Part shown: one piece after another, positions 12,509 to 22,440 of the stretch | Numbering within the stretch: the stretch's first letter is position 1 | Layout of the letters: each line of letters starts with the position of its first letter | DNA from: Microbulbifer mangrovi | Lineage (GTDB): Bacteria; Pseudomonadota; Gammaproteobacteria; Pseudomonadales; Cellvibrionaceae | Assembly (NCBI RefSeq): GCF_002009015.1 | Contig: NZ_LZDE01000343.1 | Coordinates: 1-64,000, forward strand | Reading direction: 5' to 3' | DNA: 64,000 nt | Notes under the pieces: model-generated | Told to the model about the DNA's origin: nothing | What the model saw: the letters and a program-made list of their open reading frames with translations, nothing else | The model's database searches: none | Program-made: the position numbers and the translations under genes

Positions 12509-13603
12509 TCAACACCCCATCTCTTCGCGACATACGTCCAACACCCGGTCGGTCGCATCAGGTCTGGCGACACGGCGTGCAGCCTCAGCCATTGCCAGTA
12601 ATTTTTTCGGCTCGGCAAACAACTCCTCGAGTAATGCGGCGAGCTGGTCTGGGTCCAACGCATCCTGCTGGATCACTCGCGCCGCGCCGGCCTTTTCCAA
12701 CCACTCGCCGTTTTTGGTCTGGTGGTCATCAATGGCAAATGGGAAAGGCACCATGATGGCACCGAGTCCCGCAGCCGCAATTTCAGATACGGTGAGTGCA
12801 CCGGATCGACAGATCACCAGATCCGCTTGCGCGTAGGCACCGGCCATATCGCTGATAAACGGAACTACCTGAGCCTCTACATCGGCACGTTCGTAGGCTT
12901 CCTTTGCCAGATCCAGGTGACGCTGACCAGCCTGGTGTACTACCTGCGGGCGCTTGTCCGCTGATAGTTTTGCCAACGCTTGCGGCACCAGCTCATTGAT
13001 CGCCACAGCGCCGAGGCTACCGCCCAGCACTAGCAGACGCAGCGGTGAGGACTTGCCCACCCGCTCAGCCGGCGCTGGCAGTTCTGCAATTTCTGAGCGC
13101 ACCGGATTACCCACCTCCTGAGCGGCGGGCAAACCACTGGGGAATGCCTCCAGCACGCGACTGGCAATTTTCGCCAGCAAGCGGTTGGTAGTACCGGCCA
13201 CCGCGTTCTGCTCATGGATGATCAGCGGTATCCCGGCGAGTCGTGCGGCAACGCCGCCCGGTCCGGTGGCAAACCCGCCAAACCCAAGCACCGCATCCGG
13301 TTTCACATTTTTGACCACCTGGCGTGCCTGCCAGATCGCTTTACTGATCTGAATGGGCGCTTTCAGCAGAGCTCCTGCACCCTTGCCACGCACCCCTTCC
13401 ACCGTAATAAAGTGCAGCGGGATATCCGCCGCAGGAATCAGCTGCGCTTCGATACCGCGCATGGTACCAAGCCACTCGACCACGCCACCCTGCGCCTGCA
13501 GCGCACGGGCAACCGCCAGTGCCGGGAAAACATGCCCACCAGTTCCACCTGCCATCACCAGAAATTTTTTGCCGGTGAACGGCGCGTTGTCAGTCTGAGT
13601 CAT
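12509..13603 (-). CDS. murG: UDP-GlcNAc:lipid I N-acetylglucosaminyltransferase
   Basis: MurG makes lipid II on the inner face of the membrane by adding GlcNAc to lipid I. The 364-residue GT28 enzyme carries the glycine-rich loop [15 protein letters not shown] near the N-terminus, a second glycine loop LGGSLGA, and the C-terminal donor motif around FPFAIDDHQ. The ATG at 13603 overlaps the ftsW stop by one base (TGATG) and has GGGGAGG at suitable spacing. A GTG three bases earlier is less well spaced. Confidence 0.97.
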   Translation of the reverse strand: MTQTDNAPFTGKKFLVMAGGTGGHVFPALAVARALQAQGGVVEWLGTMRGIEAQLIPAADIPLHFITVEGVRGKGAGALLKAPIQISKAIWQARQVVKNVKPDAVLGFGGFATGPGGVAARLAGIPLIIHEQNAVAGTTNRLLAKIASRVLEAFPSGLPAAQEVGNPVRSEIAELPAPAERVGKSSPLRLLVLGGSLGAVAINELVPQALAKLSADKRPQVVHQAGQRHLDLAKEAYERADVEAQVVPFISDMAGAYAQADLVICRSGALTVSEIAAAGLGAIMVPFPFAIDDHQTKNGEWLEKAGAARVIQQDALDPDQLAALLEELFAEPKKLLAMAEAARRVARPDATDRVLDVCREEMGC

Positions 13604-14841
13604 CACGCCGCCTCCCCGGTTTTCCGATCACCCAGTTGCAGGGGATTGAAAATAGGCAGTTGTCGAATCTTGGCGATACTGCCCTCCGATTCCTTTTGAT
13701 CACTGTTCAATTCTTTCTGTGCGCGCCACGCCAGGCCAAACAGGGCGAAACACACCACCAGGCTGGAGCCACCGGAACTGACAAACGGCAGCGTCAGCCC
13801 CTTGGTTGGCAACAGTCCGGAAGCAACGCCCATGTTGACGAAGGCCTGTCCGGCCAGCAGCACCGCAATGCCGAAGGTCAACAGTGCAGCAAAAAATTCC
13901 TGCTTCACCAGCGCCTTGCGCACCAACCGCAGCAGAGACCAGGTGAGTGCCACATAAAGACCTATCACAACCAGGCCACCGAACATGCCCCACTCTTCCG
14001 CCAGAATCGCAAACACAAAATCCGTATGCGCTTCCGGCAGGTAAAAAAGTTTCTGCACACTATTGCCGAGACCGACACCAAACCACTCACCGCGGCCGAA
14101 CGCGATCAGTGACTGGGTCAACTGGTAGCCACCGGCATACTGTTCACCCCAGGGGTCGAGGAATGTCGTCAGTCGCTGCAATCGATACGGACTCACCAGC
14201 GCCATCAACACCAGCCCACAGGCCGCGAGCCCTACCAGCAAAAACGTGTGCGGCAGACGCGCGCCGGCGAGAAACACCATCGCCAGGGCAGTGCCGGAAA
14301 TGACCACCACCGAGCCAAAATCCGGTTCCAGTAACAACAGTATCGCCACAATACCCAGCACAGAAATCGGCACCATAAAGCTGCTCCAGTGCCGCAACTT
14401 CTCGTGGCGCCGCGTCAGAAAGCTGGCGAAAAAAATCAGACAGCAAAACTTGGCAATCTCCGCCGGCTGCACGGTAATCGGGCCCAGGGCAATCCAGCGC
14501 ATACTGCCGTTCACCGCACGCCCCACACCGGGAATCAACACCACCAGCAACATGCCGCAGGCGAAAATCAACAGGGTCCAGGACAGGTTGGACCAGGTCG
14601 CCAGCGAGACGCGGCTCACTACCAGTGCACCAAAAGCACCGGCAGCCAGGAACACCAGGTGCCGCTTCAGGAAATACCAGGCATCGTTGTACACGTCAGT
14701 GGCAAATGCGATAGAAGCCGAGGCCACCATCACCACACCGATACTGGCGAGCGCCAGCACACAGAACGGCAGGAGCCAGGCGAGCTCATCAATCTGATCA
14801 TTCGCCGCCACTTTCAATTTGGTCTGATCCTTGCGGCTCAC
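13603..14841 (-). CDS. ftsW: Lipid II polymerase FtsW (SEDS family)
   Basis: FtsW is the septal peptidoglycan glycosyltransferase that works with FtsI. The 412-residue protein is polytopic with about ten hydrophobic segments, and its C-terminal SEDS signature runs from GLLPTKGLTLPFVSSGGSS. Its short hydrophilic N-terminus and C-terminus fit the family. The start overlaps the murD stop by 4 bp (ATGA), and the end overlaps murG, which indicates tight translational coupling. Confidence 0.97.
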   Translation of the reverse strand: MSRKDQTKLKVAANDQIDELAWLLPFCVLALASIGVVMVASASIAFATDVYNDAWYFLKRHLVFLAAGAFGALVVSRVSLATWSNLSWTLLIFACGMLLVVLIPGVGRAVNGSMRWIALGPITVQPAEIAKFCCLIFFASFLTRRHEKLRHWSSFMVPISVLGIVAILLLLEPDFGSVVVISGTALAMVFLAGARLPHTFLLVGLAACGLVLMALVSPYRLQRLTTFLDPWGEQYAGGYQLTQSLIAFGRGEWFGVGLGNSVQKLFYLPEAHTDFVFAILAEEWGMFGGLVVIGLYVALTWSLLRLVRKALVKQEFFAALLTFGIAVLLAGQAFVNMGVASGLLPTKGLTLPFVSSGGSSLVVCFALFGLAWRAQKELNSDQKESEGSIAKIRQLPIFNPLQLGDRKTGEAA

Positions 14842-16253
14842 TGCGCACCTCCTGCGTCCTGCGCAGTATCGGCGTCGCTACCAGAGGCTGCGATCTGCTT
14901 ATTGACCGCACGACGAAAATCTTCGCCGCGCGCCTCAAAATTCCGGTACATATCAAAACTGGCGCAAGCCGGCGACAGCAATACAAAATCACCGCTGTGC
15001 GCCATGGCAGTCGCTGCTGAGACCGCTTCATCCATAGTTGACGCTGGGGTCTGAGCTACTTTGTCTGCGAAGGCGTCCGCGATTCTGGGCCCGTCCACGC
15101 CGACGGTGACTAGTCCGCGCAGGGTGTGCGCGGCCGCCGCCAGCGGAGAGAAATCAGCTCCTTTGCCATCGCCACCCGCGATCAGCACGATCTTCCGCTC
15201 ACCGTCGACAAGGCCATCCAGTGCCGCACGAGTGGCACCGACATTCGTGCCTTTAGAATCATTTACAAAAGTGATGCCGTCGCGATCCGCTACCCGCTCA
15301 CAGCGGTGGGCCAAGCCGGTAAATGTACGCAACACCTCCAACATGGCAGACATAGGTAAGTCAACTGCAGTACCCAGTGCCAGTGCCGCCAGCGCATTGG
15401 CCACATTGTGACTGCCCACCATGCCCAGCTCGGCGGTCGGCATCAGCTTGTCGGCGCCCTGTGCCAACCAGCTTTCACCATCGGCGTAGATAACACCAAA
15501 TTGCTGCAGGTCCGGACGATCCAGCCCGAAACTCCACTCGCGGCTTTCCCGCGACAGGGGCCCACGGGTCAGTGGATCCGCGCGATTGATTACGAACTGG
15601 CGCGCGTGGCGATATACCCGCTGCTTTGCCCGGTGATATGCGGCCAGGTTCTCGTAGCGGTCCATATGGTCGGCGCTGACATTGAGAATCGTCGCAACTT
15701 CGGACTGCAGCGAGTAAGTGGTTTCCAGCTGGAAACTCGACAACTCCAGCACAAACAGTTCCGGCAGCTTTTCTTGCCCGGTCAGCAGATCCAGTACCGG
15801 CACCCCGATATTGCCACCCACACGGACGTCCACGCCCGCGGCTTCTGCCATCAACCCCATCAGGGTTGTTACGGTTGTCTTGCCATTGGAGCCGGTAATC
15901 GAAATCACTTTGGGCGCAGGCTCGGCCGCTGCCAGCTCGCGGGCAAACAGCTCGATATCGCCAATCACCGGGATATCCGCCTCCACTGCCGCAGCAATCG
16001 CCGGTTCCGCCACACCGATACCAGGACTCGCGATAATCTCGCTAGCCGCCAGCAGCGTCTCACTGTTAAGAGGACCGCATTCCACAGGCACGCTGGGAAA
16101 CTCTTCACGAAAGGCTGCGAGTGCCGGGGGCGCTTCGCGACTGTCTACCACAACCGGAGAAATACCCTGGCGCAGCAGAAAGCGCACTACCGATTGCCCG
16201 GTAGCGCCCAGTCCGATCACCACTTTTTTCTCTGAGGTTGCGATGAGGCTCAT
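14838..16253 (-). CDS. murD: UDP-N-acetylmuramoyl-L-alanine--D-glutamate ligase
   Basis: MurD adds D-Glu to UDP-MurNAc-L-Ala. The ATP loop is SITGSNGKTTVTTL, and the N-terminal nucleotide-sugar domain begins with VVIGLGATGQSVVRFLL. The 471 residues slightly exceed the Escherichia coli enzyme. The last dozen residues are Ala/Asp/Gly rich and look dispensable. The gene lies between mraY and ftsW and overlaps ftsW by 4 bp. Confidence 0.97.
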   Translation of the reverse strand: MSLIATSEKKVVIGLGATGQSVVRFLLRQGISPVVVDSREAPPALAAFREEFPSVPVECGPLNSETLLAASEIIASPGIGVAEPAIAAAVEADIPVIGDIELFARELAAAEPAPKVISITGSNGKTTVTTLMGLMAEAAGVDVRVGGNIGVPVLDLLTGQEKLPELFVLELSSFQLETTYSLQSEVATILNVSADHMDRYENLAAYHRAKQRVYRHARQFVINRADPLTRGPLSRESREWSFGLDRPDLQQFGVIYADGESWLAQGADKLMPTAELGMVGSHNVANALAALALGTAVDLPMSAMLEVLRTFTGLAHRCERVADRDGITFVNDSKGTNVGATRAALDGLVDGERKIVLIAGGDGKGADFSPLAAAAHTLRGLVTVGVDGPRIADAFADKVAQTPASTMDEAVSAATAMAHSGDFVLLSPACASFDMYRNFEARGEDFRRAVNKQIAASGSDADTAQDAGGAQ

Positions 16254-16290
16254 TGGCTCTTTATGTATTCCAGTGTGTGTTTAATTCAAA

Positions 16291-17376
16291 TCAGCGCAGC
16301 TTGAGTGTCGCCAGACCGGCGAGCACCAGTACCACGGTAATAATCCAGAAGCGCACAATCACTCGCGGCTCTGGCCAGCCTTTCAATTCAAAATGGTGGT
16401 GCAGCGGCGCCATACGGAAAATACGTTTTCCGGTCAGCTTGAAAGACGCCACCTGCAAAATCACCGATACCGTTTCCATCACGAATACCCCGCCCATGAT
16501 GAACAGTACGATCTCGTGGCGGGTGATGACGGCAATGATGCCCAGCGCTGCACCCAGTGCCAGCGCACCCACGTCGCCCATAAACACCTGGGCCGGATAG
16601 GTGTTGAACCAGAGAAACCCCAGCCCGGCCCCACCCAATGCAGCGCAGAATACGGCGAGCTCCCCCGCTCCGGAAATCGATGGAATATGCAGGTAGGTGG
16701 CAAATTCCACGTGTCCCACCAGATAAGCAATCACCCCCAGTGCGCCGCCAACCATGACCGACGGCATGATCGCGAGACCATCCAGGCCATCGGTGAGGTT
16801 GACGGCATTACTCGACCCGACCACTACAAAATATGTCAGCAGTACAAATGTGATGGGCCCCAGGTTGATCGCCACGTCCTTGAAAAACGGCACAAACAAC
16901 TGGGTTTCCGCGGGCGTGGTCGCACTCATATACAGGTAAATTGCTGCGCCCAGCCCGGCAACCGATTGCCAGAAATACTTCCAGCGGGCGATCAGTCCAC
17001 GAGAATTTTTTTCCACGACTTTCTTGTAGTCGTCTACAAAACCCACTGCACCAAACACAAAGGTAACCAGCAGGGTTACCCACACCAGCCGGTTGCTAAG
17101 GTCAGACCACAGCAAGGACGCGGAAAAAATTGCCGCGAGGATCAGGGTGCCACCCATGGTAGGGGTACCGGACTTGCTCAAATGGGACTGCGGGCCATCG
17201 TCCCGCACGGCCTGCCCCACCTGAAGCCGGTTCAGCCAGGTGATCATGCGCGGCCCTACCAGCAGAGAAATACCCAGCGCGGTCAGCGCGCCGAGAATGG
17301 CGCGCACGGTCAGGTAATTGAAGACCGAAAAGCCTTTCTCAAACTGTTGTAGATATTCAGCCAGCCATAGCAGCAT
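16291..17376 (-). CDS. mraY: Phospho-MurNAc-pentapeptide translocase
   Basis: MraY transfers phospho-MurNAc-pentapeptide to undecaprenyl phosphate, forming lipid I. The 361-residue protein is polytopic with about ten membrane segments. Signature motifs include the aspartate pair in [11 protein letters not shown], the segment [14 protein letters not shown] and the histidine motif [12 protein letters not shown]. It sits 12 bp after murF and 37 bp before murD. Confidence 0.98.
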   Translation of the reverse strand: MLLWLAEYLQQFEKGFSVFNYLTVRAILGALTALGISLLVGPRMITWLNRLQVGQAVRDDGPQSHLSKSGTPTMGGTLILAAIFSASLLWSDLSNRLVWVTLLVTFVFGAVGFVDDYKKVVEKNSRGLIARWKYFWQSVAGLGAAIYLYMSATTPAETQLFVPFFKDVAINLGPITFVLLTYFVVVGSSNAVNLTDGLDGLAIMPSVMVGGALGVIAYLVGHVEFATYLHIPSISGAGELAVFCAALGGAGLGFLWFNTYPAQVFMGDVGALALGAALGIIAVITRHEIVLFIMGGVFVMETVSVILQVASFKLTGKRIFRMAPLHHHFELKGWPEPRVIVRFWIITVVLVLAGLATLKLR

Positions 17377-17388
17377 CGTTAAAACCTT

Positions 17389-18759
17389 CTATTGATTCCC
17401 GTTGGTCAGTGCCTGCACAACCAGTTCCATACGCGCACTGCGGGAACCTTTCACCAGCACAGTGGTGTTTCCATCCAGCTCCGGCGCCAGCGCCCGAACC
17501 AGGGCCTCGCGCTCGGAAAAATTCCTTTGTTTGCTTGGGTGCCCAGCAGCAAATTCGATGCTCGCTGCCGCACTCAGGGTACCCAGGGTAAACAGTTGAT
17601 CGACACCGCGTTCACGGGCCAGCTGCCCCATATCACGATGTGCGCGATCCGCTTCCGGACCGAGTTCTGCCATGTCTCCCAGAACCAATATTTTCTTGCC
17701 TTCCCGCTGCGCCAGTAGCTCGATGGCTGCACTGACGGAACCGGGATTCGCGTTATAGCTGTCGTCAATAAGCGCGGCTCCAGATACGCCGGTAAACGAC
17801 TGCATACGGCCGCCAACACCCGCCAGCGCACTGAGCCCCGCAGCAATTTCCGCAACCGGAATACCCGCAGCGTAGGCACAGCCCGCGGCGACCAGCGCAT
17901 TGTGCACATTGTGTTCGCCAAGCAACTGCAGTTGCACCGGGTGGGATACGCCCTCGATCACCAGATCAAAAGACGGGCACCCCAGTGCATTCAACGCGAT
18001 ATTGTCCGGGTGGATCGCACATTGATGCCCGAAACCAACCTCGAGGATACGCACACCTTCGGGCATTTCACCGCGCCAGTAATCCGCGTAATTATCATCC
18101 GCGTTAATGACCGCGATTCCACCGTTATCCAGGCTGGTGTAGATCTGCCCCTTGGCGGTAGCGATGCCATCGACGGAGCCGAACCCCTCCACATGCGCCG
18201 GCATCACATTGTTCACCGCTGTGATCCGCGGCTTTGCAATTCCGCACAGATATCCGATTTCGTTAGGGCCACTGGCCCCCATTTCGACGATCAGGACCTC
18301 GTGTTCCGGCGCCAGCGAAAACAGGGTCATGGGCACGCCGAAGTGATTGTTCAGGTTGCCCCGGGTAACGCACACCTTGTGACGCTGCCCGAAAATTGCC
18401 GCCAGCATTTCCTTGACGGTGGTTTTGCCGCAGGAACCGGTTATCCCGATAACCGGCCCATCGAACTGCTCACGACACAAGCGACCAATCTGGCCAAGGG
18501 CCACAGTGGTATCGGATACCAGCCACTGTGGCATCGCCGAGCCTTCGATGGCTTTTTCCGTCACCACCCCGAGAACCTTGCCGTCTACCTGGGCAAGGAA
18601 ATCGTGGGCGTCAAAACTCTCACCGCGCAGGGCAACAAACACCGAACGTGCATCCAGCTTACGGGTATCGGTGCACACCGCATCGAACTCCACGGAGCCA
18701 TTGACCAGTTCACCACCAAAACGCTGTTGCAGCTGTTGCAGGGAGAGCGGTGCGATCAT
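17389..18759 (-). CDS. murF: UDP-MurNAc-tripeptide--D-alanyl-D-alanine ligase
   Basis: MurF adds the D-Ala-D-Ala dipeptide and completes the UDP-MurNAc-pentapeptide. The ATP loop is GITGSCGKTTVKEML near residue 105, and the carbamylated-lysine region and C-terminal Rossmann domain are present (456 residues). The start overlaps the murE stop by one base. Its substrate would come from a D-Ala-D-Ala ligase that is not encoded at its usual place in this cluster. Confidence 0.97.
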   Translation of the reverse strand: MIAPLSLQQLQQRFGGELVNGSVEFDAVCTDTRKLDARSVFVALRGESFDAHDFLAQVDGKVLGVVTEKAIEGSAMPQWLVSDTTVALGQIGRLCREQFDGPVIGITGSCGKTTVKEMLAAIFGQRHKVCVTRGNLNNHFGVPMTLFSLAPEHEVLIVEMGASGPNEIGYLCGIAKPRITAVNNVMPAHVEGFGSVDGIATAKGQIYTSLDNGGIAVINADDNYADYWRGEMPEGVRILEVGFGHQCAIHPDNIALNALGCPSFDLVIEGVSHPVQLQLLGEHNVHNALVAAGCAYAAGIPVAEIAAGLSALAGVGGRMQSFTGVSGAALIDDSYNANPGSVSAAIELLAQREGKKILVLGDMAELGPEADRAHRDMGQLARERGVDQLFTLGTLSAAASIEFAAGHPSKQRNFSEREALVRALAPELDGNTTVLVKGSRSARMELVVQALTNGNQ

Positions 18760-20300
18760 CAGCGGCTTCCCTCCATTTCTTGCTCGGCTCTGCGTGCGAG
18801 AGCCTCGGCGGCCTGTTCGCGATCACAGAAATGTAATTTTTCTCCGGCGATCAGCTGGTAATCTTCGTGCCCCTTACCTGCAATCAGAACCGTATCGCCG
18901 GCGGCCGCTTCGCCAATGGCATAGTGAATCGCCTCGGCGCGATCGACCTTTACACTGCAGTGATCGCCGTCGGCGCCACCGTCAATGCCTTCGAGAATTT
19001 CATCCACAATTGCCTGCGGGTCTTCCCCGCGCGGGTTGTCACTGGTCACCACAGCATGATCGGCAAGTTCTGCCGCAATCCGGCCCATGGGCGCGCGCTT
19101 GCCGTTGTCGCGGTCTCCACCACAACCGAAGACACACCAGAGCTTGCCGCGGCAGTATGGACGAGCCGCCTCCAACGCCGCGCGCAATGCGTCCGGTGTG
19201 TGTGCATAATCCACCAGCACATTGATTCCATCCGCAGTCCCTACTGCGTTCGCGACACGCTCCATACGCCCAGGTACTGGCTGGATATTGGGGAACTCGG
19301 CAAGAATTTCCGCGAGCGGCATACTTGCGGCGCCCACAGCGGCAACGACCGCCAGCGCATTGTGGATGTTGAAATCGCCAATCAGCGGGGCGCGCAGCTC
19401 GCCTTCTCCCCAGGGGGTGATCAGATCCACGGCAAATCCGTCGTCAAGACGTTTCAGGTTGCGCACCTGAAGATCCCCGGACTGCAGCCCATAGGTAATC
19501 ACCTTGAGTCCGCGCAGCTTGCAACGCTCTACCATCTGCGCACCGAACGGGTCGTCAATATTGATCACACCGCGCTTGAGCTTGGGCAAACCGAACAACT
19601 TTTCCTTGGCTGCGCCGTAGGCAGCCATATTGCCGTGGTAATCGAGGTGGTCGCGGGTCAAGTTGGTAAATACCGCGGTATCGAACACCAGCCCGTGCAC
19701 TCGCCCCTGGGACAGTGAGTGGGAAGACACTTCCATGGCTGCTGCGCGCGCGCCCTGGGCATAAAACTCCGCATAATCGTGCTGCAGGCGCACCGGGTCT
19801 GGCGTGGTCAGGCCGGTCTCATGCAGGCTGATCGCGCCATCTTTCCAGACGCCATTGCCAATGGTGCCCATCACCGCAGCGCTGCCGAAATGCTTCGCCA
19901 GTAACTGGGAAGCCAGGTAGGCACAGGTGGACTTGCCATTGGTACCCGTTACCCCGACCAGGTACATGGATTCCGATGGATGTCCGTAAAAGCGCGCAGC
20001 GATCTCTCCCACTCGCGCAGCCAGCCCGGGAACAGTGACAACCTGCACGCCGTTGTGCTCTTCACTGCCCAGCACATCGCCATCCGCCAGCACTGCGGCA
20101 GCGCCATTGTCGATGGCAGCATCAATAAACTGACGCCCGTCTACTACGGTGCCGCGCAGTGCCATAAATACGTCACCGGCTTTGACCTGGCGGCTATCGA
20201 GCGCCACGCCAGTCACTTGGATATCCGGTATTCCCGCGTAACCCGGCACCAGGGTCACCAGGGAAATTTTTCGATTCAAAAATGCATTCTGCTGGTTCAC
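18759..20300 (-). CDS. murE: UDP-MurNAc-L-Ala-D-Glu--meso-diaminopimelate ligase
   Basis: MurE adds the third residue of the stem peptide. The motif SDNPRGEDP (DNPR) marks selectivity for meso-diaminopimelate rather than lysine, as expected in a Gram-negative cell. The ATP loop is GVTGTNGKSTCAYL. The 513-residue length is typical. The start overlaps the ftsI stop by 4 bp. Confidence 0.97.
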   Translation of the reverse strand: MNQQNAFLNRKISLVTLVPGYAGIPDIQVTGVALDSRQVKAGDVFMALRGTVVDGRQFIDAAIDNGAAAVLADGDVLGSEEHNGVQVVTVPGLAARVGEIAARFYGHPSESMYLVGVTGTNGKSTCAYLASQLLAKHFGSAAVMGTIGNGVWKDGAISLHETGLTTPDPVRLQHDYAEFYAQGARAAAMEVSSHSLSQGRVHGLVFDTAVFTNLTRDHLDYHGNMAAYGAAKEKLFGLPKLKRGVINIDDPFGAQMVERCKLRGLKVITYGLQSGDLQVRNLKRLDDGFAVDLITPWGEGELRAPLIGDFNIHNALAVVAAVGAASMPLAEILAEFPNIQPVPGRMERVANAVGTADGINVLVDYAHTPDALRAALEAARPYCRGKLWCVFGCGGDRDNGKRAPMGRIAAELADHAVVTSDNPRGEDPQAIVDEILEGIDGGADGDHCSVKVDRAEAIHYAIGEAAAGDTVLIAGKGHEDYQLIAGEKLHFCDREQAAEALARRAEQEMEGSR

Positions 20301-22057
20301 GATGCAGTACCTCTCTCGTCCAGCTGCGTCGCCAACTGCTGCTCAGCAGGGGCAACCTTTTCCGGTGGCACCTGCAACAGGCGCATGGCACCGGTCATTA
20401 CTTTGCCGAATACCGGCGCGGCCACTTCGCCGCCGTAGTACTTGGCATTACTCGGATCGTCGATGACAACCACCGCTGCGAGGCGCGGATTATCCGCCGG
20501 AACAAATCCGGCAAACACCGACCGGTAGCGATTATCGGCATAGCCGTCGCTACCCACTTTGTGCACCGTCCCGGTCTTGCCCGCCACCCGATAGCCTTCC
20601 ACGGCGGCCCGTTTGCCGGTGCCCTCGGGGCCAATCACGGTCTCCAGCATAGCGCTCACCTGACGCGCCAATTCAGGCTCGACCACGTGTTCACCCGGTA
20701 CCGGCTTTTTCCCTTGCGCCAAAATCAGCGAAACCGGGCGCTTGAGCCCGGCATTGGCGACGACACTGTAGGCCTGGGCCAGTTGCACGGCATTCACCGT
20801 TAAACCGTAGCCGAAGGCAAAGTTGGCCAATTCTATGGGATGCCAACGATCCCGGGTGGGCAGAATGCCCGGCGCCTCCCCGGGGAATCCGCTGCCAACC
20901 GCCTCTCCGAGCCCCAGACGGTAAAAAAGTTCACGCAGGGTTTCCGGCTCCAGATCCATCGCCACCTTGGTGATACCGACCTGGCTGGACTTGGTGATCA
21001 CCCGGGTCAGATCAATTTCGCCGTAGTTCACCGGATCCAGCAGCGTCTTGCCCGGCAGGCGGATATAGCCGGGGCTGGTATTGATACGGGTATGGGGCGT
21101 GTAGCGCCCGGTCTCCAGTGCCGCCAGCGCAGTCAGCGGCTTAATGGTGGACCCCGGCTCGAATTGGTCGATCAGCGCACGGTTGCGCATCGCTGCTGCC
21201 TTTACCCCGTGACGATTGTTCGGGTTAAAAGAAGGTTGATTGGCCATCGCCAACACGTCGCCACTCTGGGTATCCAGGATCACCATAAAGCCGGAGGCGG
21301 CACCGTTTTCCGCTACCGCCTTCTTAAGCTCCCGATAGGCCAGGTACTGCAGGCGCATATCAATGGTGAGCTGCAGGTCGCGACCGGGGCGCGCCTCCTG
21401 CTTCACTGCCAGATCCTGCACCGTGCGCCCTTTCAGATCTTTCACCACCTGACGCTTACCTGCCTCTCCCGCAAGGGACTGCTCGTAGGCGAGCTCAAGC
21501 CCCTCCTGACCGAGGTCGTCAATATTAGTAAAGCCCAGCAACTGCGCAGTGACCTCGCCGGCCGGGTAAAAACGGCGGTATTCCTTCTTGCTGTATACGC
21601 CCGCCAGATCCAGGCCAAGCACCTTGTCGGCGCGCTCTGGCGTCATATGTCGACGGAGGTACATGAAGCCCTTGTTGCGATACTTTTCCAGTCGCTTGGC
21701 AAGACGCGCCGGCGGCGTACCCAACGCCGCCGCGAGCGCGCGCAATTCTTCCGCACTTGCCTCTTTCAACAACTGGGGATTTGCCCAGATGGTCTGCACC
21801 GGGGTGCTCACCGCGAGCAGTTCGCCGTTGCGGTCAAGAATGGAACCCCGGTAGGCGGCAATCTCTTCGGTGCGAATGGTGCGCGCGCGCCCCTGGTCCT
21901 GCAGGAAGCGGTAACCCTTGTCCTGCTCCGGCAATACCTGCAGACCCGCCAGGTGCACGATCAGGGACACGGCCAGCAGGCACAGCAAACCAGCCACCAG
22001 CGCAAAGCGCCAGCGGGCAATGCCCGGCTGTTGTTGCTGTTTTTTCACTGCACCCAT
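20297..22057 (-). CDS. ftsI: Septal peptidoglycan transpeptidase FtsI (PBP3)
   Basis: FtsI cross-links septal peptidoglycan and is the partner of FtsW. The 586-residue protein has one N-terminal transmembrane helix (about residues 17-39), a pedestal domain with the RGSILDRNG segment, and a transpeptidase domain. The catalytic SxxK motif is STIK with Ser303 and Lys306, and the third motif is KTGT at 494-497. The second motif reads SSQ (357-359) where the family normally has SSN; the codon at 20981-20983 is clearly Gln. Everything else looks intact, so the enzyme is probably active. The end overlaps murE by 4 bp. Confidence 0.97.
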   Translation of the reverse strand: MGAVKKQQQQPGIARWRFALVAGLLCLLAVSLIVHLAGLQVLPEQDKGYRFLQDQGRARTIRTEEIAAYRGSILDRNGELLAVSTPVQTIWANPQLLKEASAEELRALAAALGTPPARLAKRLEKYRNKGFMYLRRHMTPERADKVLGLDLAGVYSKKEYRRFYPAGEVTAQLLGFTNIDDLGQEGLELAYEQSLAGEAGKRQVVKDLKGRTVQDLAVKQEARPGRDLQLTIDMRLQYLAYRELKKAVAENGAASGFMVILDTQSGDVLAMANQPSFNPNNRHGVKAAAMRNRALIDQFEPGSTIKPLTALAALETGRYTPHTRINTSPGYIRLPGKTLLDPVNYGEIDLTRVITKSSQVGITKVAMDLEPETLRELFYRLGLGEAVGSGFPGEAPGILPTRDRWHPIELANFAFGYGLTVNAVQLAQAYSVVANAGLKRPVSLILAQGKKPVPGEHVVEPELARQVSAMLETVIGPEGTGKRAAVEGYRVAGKTGTVHKVGSDGYADNRYRSVFAGFVPADNPRLAAVVVIDDPSNAKYYGGEVAAPVFGKVMTGAMRLLQVPPEKVAPAEQQLATQLDERGTAS

Positions 22058-22152
22058 GATCGAAATATTCCCTGCGCTTTTCGCGCACCTTTTATCTACT
22101 TGCTCTTTCGTCGTACTGCTTCTTGCTTCTTTTTATTACTTACTGTGGCTAA

Positions 22153-22425
22153 CTATTTGACCAGTACCCGCTCTGCCGGTGTCGGAGCCCGCATATGCAG
22201 CTCCTCCCGGGCCACCTGTTCGATCCGGCTGTAGGCCGACCAGGCACCGCGCTCCAGCAACAACCGCTCCTGCTCGTAGCGCAACTCATCGCGATGGTGT
22301 TGCGCCTTTTCCAGCTGGGCGGTCAGCGCCCGACTTTGCTGGGTGGTGTGCACCACGCCCAGAGCTGAAACCATCAGCAGCCCCCAGAGTCCGGCCAGTA
22401 ACCATCGGTTTCCGTTCAAATCCAC
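22153..22425 (-). CDS. ftsL: Cell division protein FtsL
   Basis: This 90-residue bitopic protein has a short N-terminal tail, one transmembrane helix (about residues 8-27) and a predicted coiled coil (about 30-75), the usual FtsL architecture. FtsL forms a complex with FtsB and FtsQ and activates FtsWI. Sequence conservation is low in this family, so the call relies on size, topology and position between rsmH and ftsI. Confidence 0.9.
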   Translation of the reverse strand: MDLNGNRWLLAGLWGLLMVSALGVVHTTQQSRALTAQLEKAQHHRDELRYEQERLLLERGAWSAYSRIEQVAREELHMRAPTPAERVLVK

Positions 22426-22440
22426 CTCAACTCACTGCCA

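Noticed and set aside
20840-22234. 464-codon plus-strand frame opposite ftsI
   Set aside because: Antisense shadow; it has no recognisable domain, and ftsI on the other strand is well conserved.
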